64,000 nt of DNA from the NCBI RefSeq assembly GCF_002288925.2, contig NW_022098050.1, positions 4,603,882 through 4,667,881 on the forward strand. Reading direction: 5' to 3'. Origin of the DNA: Delphinapterus leucas (taxonomy: Eukaryota; Chordata; Mammalia; Artiodactyla; Monodontidae). Below, piece after piece: positions 59,363 to 64,000 of this stretch. A program made the translations under genes and the position numbers. Position 1 is the first letter of the stretch. Every line of letters starts with the position of its first letter. The notes below the pieces were generated by a model. The model was given only the letters and a program-made list of their open reading frames with translations. It was not told the origin of the DNA and ran no database searches.

Positions 59363-59578
59363 GTTGTTTTTTGTTGTTGTTGTTTTTTTACTCTTTATTA
59401 CTACTATTTTTTGATTTTTTTGAAGTATAGTTGATTTACAATGTGTTAATTTCTGCTGTACAGCAAAGTGACTCAGTTATACACATATACTCTTTTAGGT
59501 ACTCTTTCCCATTATGGTTTATCACAGGATATTGAATATAATTCCCTGTGCTATACAGTAGGACCTTGTTGTTTATTT
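59363..59578 (-). mobile_element. 5'-truncated L1 3' end, antisense
   Basis: AAGTATAGTTGATTTACAAT, then CTGTACAGCAAAGTGACTCA and TCCCTGTGCTATACAGTAGG, are the antisense 3' UTR of artiodactyl/cetacean L1. A T/G-rich antisense tail is on the left, and 10-bp repeats GATCCTAGTT (59353-59362 and 59579-59588) flank the insertion. Confidence 0.85.
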
Positions 59579-59700
59579 GATCCTAGTTTTAATTCAAACT
59601 CGGTTCAGTGGGTCTGAGCTGGGAGCCCTCAACGAAGTCAGATTTTTGTGGTGCTTTATTTTTCGAACTTGCAAATGTAGTGCTATGGTAATACAAGGTC

Positions 59701-60015
59701 TTTTTTTTTTAAGATGTTGGGGGTAGGAGTTTATTAATTAATTAATTTATTTTTGCTGTGTTGGGTCTTCGTTTCTGTGCGAGGGCTTTCTCTAGTTGTG
59801 GCAAGCGGGGGCCACTCTTCATCGCGGTGCGCGGGCCTCTCACTATCGCGGCCTCTCTTGTTGTGGAGCACAGGCTCCAGACGCGCAGACTCAGTAGTTG
59901 TGGCTCACGGGCCTAGTTGCTCCGCGGCATGTGGGATCTTCCCAGACCAGGGCTCGAACCCGTGTCCCCTGCATTAGCAGGCAGATTCTCAACCACTGAG
60001 CCACCAGGGAAGCCC
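59701..60015 (-). mobile_element. Long-form CHR SINE, antisense
   Basis: T-run at the left, an internal CGCGGCATGTGGGATCTTCC block, a minus-strand B box GGTTCGAGCCCTGG, and an end at CCACCAGGGAAGCCC. At about 315 bp it is longer than the SINE at 55654 because it carries an extra 3' part. Imperfect target-site repeats ACAAGGTCTTTTT (59693) and ACAAGTTCTTTTA (60016) are visible. Confidence 0.88.
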
Positions 60016-60765
60016 ACAAGTTCTTTTATTTAGCCAGAAATTCTGCCTTAGCAGCGTTTAATTAACGCATTACCTTAGGAGTTTCAAATATCTCTTGGAA
60101 GTAGGTGAGAAATTAATACAAAACTAAATAAATAAGCATTTTCTTTCTTTAAAGCAAGTATTTTTGACATGCAGCAAATGCTTACCAGATTAAAAACTCA
60201 ATTCACTGGTGCCTACACTGATGAAAATCCTAAAAAAATGGGATGTATTTTGGACATTGAGCTTTTAAGTAAAAAAAGTACAAATGAAACACACAGCACA
60301 GTTCCTTGGTCTAGGCTGGTACTCTTGAACCATTTGGTGAGGGACTTTTATTTTTTTAATTTTAGTATCTTTTTAATTATAAAATTAGCAGGTAATCATG
60401 GTAAAAAAAAAAATTCAAAATATAAACAACAAGTAAAAGTTCTTCCTACCCCTATCCCAGGCCCAGAGATATTTTTGATTAACAGTTTCTTCAGTGTTCT
60501 TTTAGAATTTTCCATGTATATATATACATACAGCACAAATTTAGTCTAATGGAATCATACTTAGCATACTATTCTAGCATTTGCATTTTAAACATGATAA
60601 TATGTAGATGAGCCTTTTTTTAGAAAAGCAAATAAGGTATATGTTGGACTAGGTATAAATCCAGCCTCTGTCTTTTAAATCTATAGTTCTAAAGAATCAA
60701 TGTTCACTCTATGACCCCAAGAATCACAAAATGCCAATTCACCAAACACTCCATTATGTTTAGTA
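60016..60765. other. AT-rich non-coding DNA, no gene recognised
   Basis: Low-GC sequence with short A and T runs. The 126-aa plus frame (60169-60549) is Lys/Asn/Phe-rich from base composition and has no domain. Confidence 0.4.
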
Positions 60766-61540
60766 TCCTGTAGCAGTTAGCTTTTTCTGCGTAACAAATT
60801 ACTCCATAACTCAGTAGCTTAAAACAATAACCATTTATTTAGCTCAAGAGTAAGTGGACTACGGGTTTCCCTGGTGACGTAGTGGTTAAGAATCCGCCTG
60901 CCAATGCAGGAGACACGGGTTCGAGCCCTGGTCCGGAAAGATCCCACATGCCGCGGAGCAACTAGGCCCGTGCACCACAACGATTGAACCTGCGCTCTAG
61001 AGTCCGCAAACCACAGCTACTGAGCCCATGTGCCTGTGCTCCGAAACGGGAGAAGCCACCATAATGAGAAGCCTGCGCACCGCAACAAAGAATAGCCCCC
61101 ACTCACCACAACTAGAGAAAGCCCGCGCACAGCAACGAAGACCCAACGCAGCCAAAAATAAAAATAAATTATTTAATTTCGAAAAAAAAGAGTAAGTGGA
61201 CTAGCAATTTGGGCTGGGCATGACTGAGCAGCTCTGCTGGTCTTAGGCAGTCTTATTCACGCATCTGTGATCAGCTGCGAGGTCAGCTGAGGTCACAGGG
61301 GCCTAGTCAGGCCACAAGTCTGCCATCATCCAGCAGACTAGCCCAGGGCTATTCACATGGTTGTGGGGGCAGGGCCCTCAAGAGCACGAGAAGGTGACCC
61401 CCAGTGCACAAGAACTGTGTCCGTCCCATTGGCTAAAGCAAATCACACAGTCAAGGTCAGAGTCAAGAGGTGAAGAAAGTGTCTCTACCTCTTGATGGGA
61501 AGGGAAGAATTTGTGGCCATTTTTGCAACCTACTATATAT
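60766..61540. repeat. Unassigned old repeat split by a SINE insertion
   Basis: CTTTTTCTGCGTAACAAATT plus TAGCTTAAAACAATAACC on the left, and AGCAATTTGGGCTGGGC through CTACCTCTTGATGGGAAG on the right, belong to one widespread mammalian repeat whose family I cannot name. The CHR SINE at 60862-61187 interrupts it. Confidence 0.55.
60862..61187 (+). mobile_element. Long-form CHR SINE with perfect 16-bp target duplications
   Basis: A-box region GGTGACGTAGTGGTTAAG, B box GGGTTCGAGCCCTGG, a body with AGATCCCACATGCCGCGGAG, and a long 3' part ending in an AT-rich tail. AAGAGTAAGTGGACTA flanks it exactly (60846-60861 and 61188-61203). Confidence 0.93.
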
Positions 61541-61588
61541 ATGGCAGCAGAAGGGGGGAAAGAGGACCTCATTTAAAAAGAAATTCAA

Positions 61589-61800
61589 CACTACTATATA
61601 TAAAATAGATAAACAATAAGGACCTACTGTATAGCACAGGGAACTATATACGATATCTTGTAATAACCTATAATGGAAAAGAATCTGAAAAAGAATACAC
61701 ACACACAGACACACAGACACACACACACACACATACAACTGAATCACTTTGGTGTACACCTGAAGCTAACACAACATTGTAAATCAACTACAATTTTTTA
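61589..61800 (+). mobile_element. 5'-truncated L1 3' UTR with internal CA repeat
   Basis: GGACCTACTGTATAGCACAG and TTTGGTGTACACCTGAAGCT, then AACATTGTAAATCAACTACA, are the sense 3' end of artiodactyl/cetacean L1. A CACA/CAGA microsatellite (61698-61732) lies inside. Perfect 14-bp target duplications AAAAAGAAATTCAA flank it (61575-61588 and 61801-61814). Confidence 0.9.
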
Positions 61801-61814
61801 AAAAAGAAATTCAA

Positions 61815-63404
61815 ATTAACCAAAATCTCACTGTCACCCTAAAGGTTTTGAATTCTTCAAATATCATATGAGAAGTAGGAATAAGAATGCAGACTGTTTT
61901 ACAGAGCTAGTCCAGTGCAGTACCAGAGTGAGCTGTGCTCTCGCTTGTGCTAGCAACCATGGATGATGTACACATTAGAAACAGGAAAGGCAGCAAAGCA
62001 CCGGGGTCTTCTAGCAGGTTCTTCCTTATGGCCACAGAAAAGGGAGTACAGTAAAGAGAGACCACCTAGAAACAGCACCCACAAGCCACTTTCTTTTGAG
62101 ATTTGGTCATCTGGTTCTGGTTGATAATTAGAAAAGAACCCCATTGCCATGGTATAATGTCTTGAAATAATAACAGAATTTTCTTTCCTACATTTTTCCT
62201 CTTGCCTCTACAAGCCTTTGGTGCATGATGTCAGTGGCATTCATGAGGGTGGGGAGGGAGGAAGGGGTGAGAATACAGCTGAAAACAAAGAAGCCATTTG
62301 AGTTTCAGCACAGATTTTTAGAAACTCAAAGCAGAGGCCAAAGTTTGAAAGACAGGGCTTTCAATGATAAGCACGGAGCTCTTGAGAGAGCAAAGGTTTC
62401 TGAGTGCCAAGAGAATAAGAAGCTAGGGGCCTGGAACAGACACTGGAGCTGCAAATAACAGAGCGAGAAAGAGCCTCAAGGTAGATCAAGGTTAGGCCAG
62501 CTGGCCAGAGGAGAGAACTGGAGAGAGGAGAGTCAAGCTTAGATGCTCAGGTGCCGGTGAGTCCACCATCTGAAGGAACCTCCTAGCTCATCCCCAACTA
62601 AGCCTGGCTGGTCCCTGGGACCAGGACAAGAGGAACGCCAGAGGAGAGGGCAGATGAGTCTGGGAAAATCCCTGAGCAGAGGAGCCTTTTGCTCTAGGTC
62701 AAACCAAGACGATGCCCAAGGGGCAGAGTGCGTGTGTTGGTAGCGCGTCTGGAGGCTTGAAATGAGAAGGATCTCAGAGAGGTGCTCACAACTCAGCTTG
62801 GCCCAGAGTGTCTGAGATGTGGCCAGAAAGGCATGGAAAATTTCCACAGCCAGACAAGGAAGCTGCCAGGTAATAGCAAGTACCCTGCGAGGTGGAGGCA
62901 GAAAGGATACAGGTGTTTTCCATGCGCTGGCAGTATGGTGGGTGCTAATGACCAAATATGCATGGATCCCACATCTTGGCCAACAACCAGGGCAGGACAG
63001 AAATCAGCCTCGTACAAGAGACCTCAGTCCCATGCCAGGACAATGGTCAGCCCACCAGAACTTAGAAGCACTGGAAGTTGGGGGCAAGACCCTGAACTGG
63101 CCGAGCTTTTTATAATCTCTAAGTGACTGTTTACGTGGAAGCATAGGTCAAGTTTTCTGCAATTTGGTAGAATGGAGTGCCAGGCCAATTTCAGTTTAAT
63201 TTCATAGGAACAAAAGATGTTATATACCTAACTCAGTGATTGTTAAACTTGTACTAACATCCCTTCATTCCCTAATTCCCCATCCACTGTTAGACTTGGG
63301 CGAGGGCCCATTTGCTAATTCCTGGGGAATAAACAGGTATTTACAAACTATAATTGAGATTATAAATAATTGAACTAAAAATCATTCGTATTACTAACAT
63401 TGTG
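61815..63404. other. Non-coding, no gene recognised
   Basis: Unique-looking DNA. Frames up to 138 aa (62539-62955, minus) overlap frames on the other strand and contain no recognisable domain. Confidence 0.4.
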
Positions 63405-63865
63405 GGCGTGTTTGGCTGTTGCTTCAGGAAGAATGCTCATGCCGATAGTATCCTTATACTCCAGGCAGAATGTAGCATCTTGTAATTTGGGGTAATGATG
63501 CACTCAGCAGGACCCTGGAGACCAGATGGCCAGAGCGAAGCAGTAAACCAGGAATACGGCACACTTGTACAGCTGGGCCTGCTCTTATGCATCCGCCATC
63601 TCCACGAGAAGAACATTCTGGTCCTAGGAAGGGATGAGAGGCACATGACACAAACTGAATAGGCCCAGCTAAACCTGACTTAAGTCCGTTAACACCAGAA
63701 ATGTGAGTGCAGTCAAGATCAGCAAGATTGCCCAGCCAAGCCCAGCCTAAATGAGCTAGGCTCCAGCCAATCCAGAGACTCATGAGTGAAATAAATGCTT
63801 ATTGTTGTATGCTGATGGGATTTTTGTGGTTGGTTGTTACACAGCACTAGCTAGCTGAAACAAGA
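63405..63865 (+). mobile_element. MaLR-type (MLT1-like) LTR
   Basis: The end GTGAAATAAATGCTTATTGT, then TTTGTGGTTGGTTGTTACAC and AGCACTAGCTAGCTGAAACA, match the 3' end of MLT1-group LTRs, including the AATAAA signal (63791-63796). The 5' part is poorly conserved and the start is approximate. Confidence 0.5.
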
Positions 63866-64000
63866 ACTGCGTGCAGCAGCAAAGGAAACCATAATCAAGA
63901 CCAAAAGACAACCCTCAGAATGGGAGAAAATATTTGCAAATGAAGCAACTGACAAAGGATTAATCTCCAAAATTTACAAGCAGCTCATGCAGCTCAATAG
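63866..64000 (+). mobile_element. L1 ORF2 fragment, continues beyond the window
   Basis: The translation reads [19 protein letters not shown] and then [20 protein letters not shown], the conserved ORF2p stretch ahead of the C-terminal domain. The frame is open to the window end. The insertion is 5'-truncated near 63866, directly after the MaLR-like LTR. Confidence 0.92.

Overview
The window is non-coding mammalian nuclear DNA, most likely from a cetacean and probably a toothed whale. The best evidence is a set of tRNA-derived CHR-type SINEs (Cetacea/hippo/ruminant family) with recognisable A and B boxes. One carries a 19-bp internal deletion like that of cetacean subfamilies. Mammalian MIR, L2, MER20, Tigger1, L1 and LTR relics are spread through the rest. 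I found no protein-coding gene, RNA gene, operon or CRISPR array. The longest open frames (189, 178, 169, 166 aa) lie in repeats, CA-rich DNA or unique DNA without protein-like composition.

The main feature is a direct tandem duplication of 24,776 bp. Copy 1 is 6209-30984 and copy 2 is 30985-55760, joined head to tail with no gap. By reading, I found only four differences, at three sites: a T-run length change plus a T>G inside the same run, a G-run length change, and one A/G transition (30284 vs 55060). A 35-bp CA microsatellite and several homopolymers have identical lengths in both copies. The duplication is therefore either extremely recent or an assembly error.

The junction can be read to the base. 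A CHR SINE that is intact at the right end of copy 2 (55654-55861, with 15-bp target-site duplications on both sides) is cut in the middle at 30984/30985. There it is joined to sequence that in the left flank follows a 17-bp minisatellite (6148-6208). So 1-6208 is the original left flank, 55761 onward is the original right flank, and only the central junction is new.

Layout: 1-6208 is the left flank, with an MLT2-type LTR, MIR/L2 relics, MER20, a CA repeat and an LTR. 6209-30984 is copy 1, with an LTR, a CA-rich block, octamer motifs, a hAT relic, an L1 3' end, a CHR SINE, two MER20s, a CpG-rich patch, two more LTRs, a second CHR SINE and an antisense L1. 30985-55760 is copy 2, with the same content. 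55761-64000 is the right flank, with the rest of the intact SINE, a possible CR1/L3-class LINE endonuclease relic, a deleted Tigger1, an LTR, two L1 3' ends with target-site duplications, two long CHR SINEs, a MaLR-like LTR and the start of an L1 ORF2 fragment running off the window.

Repeat family names rest on recalled consensus patterns, not on a RepeatMasker run. Boundaries are approximate unless a target-site duplication is given.
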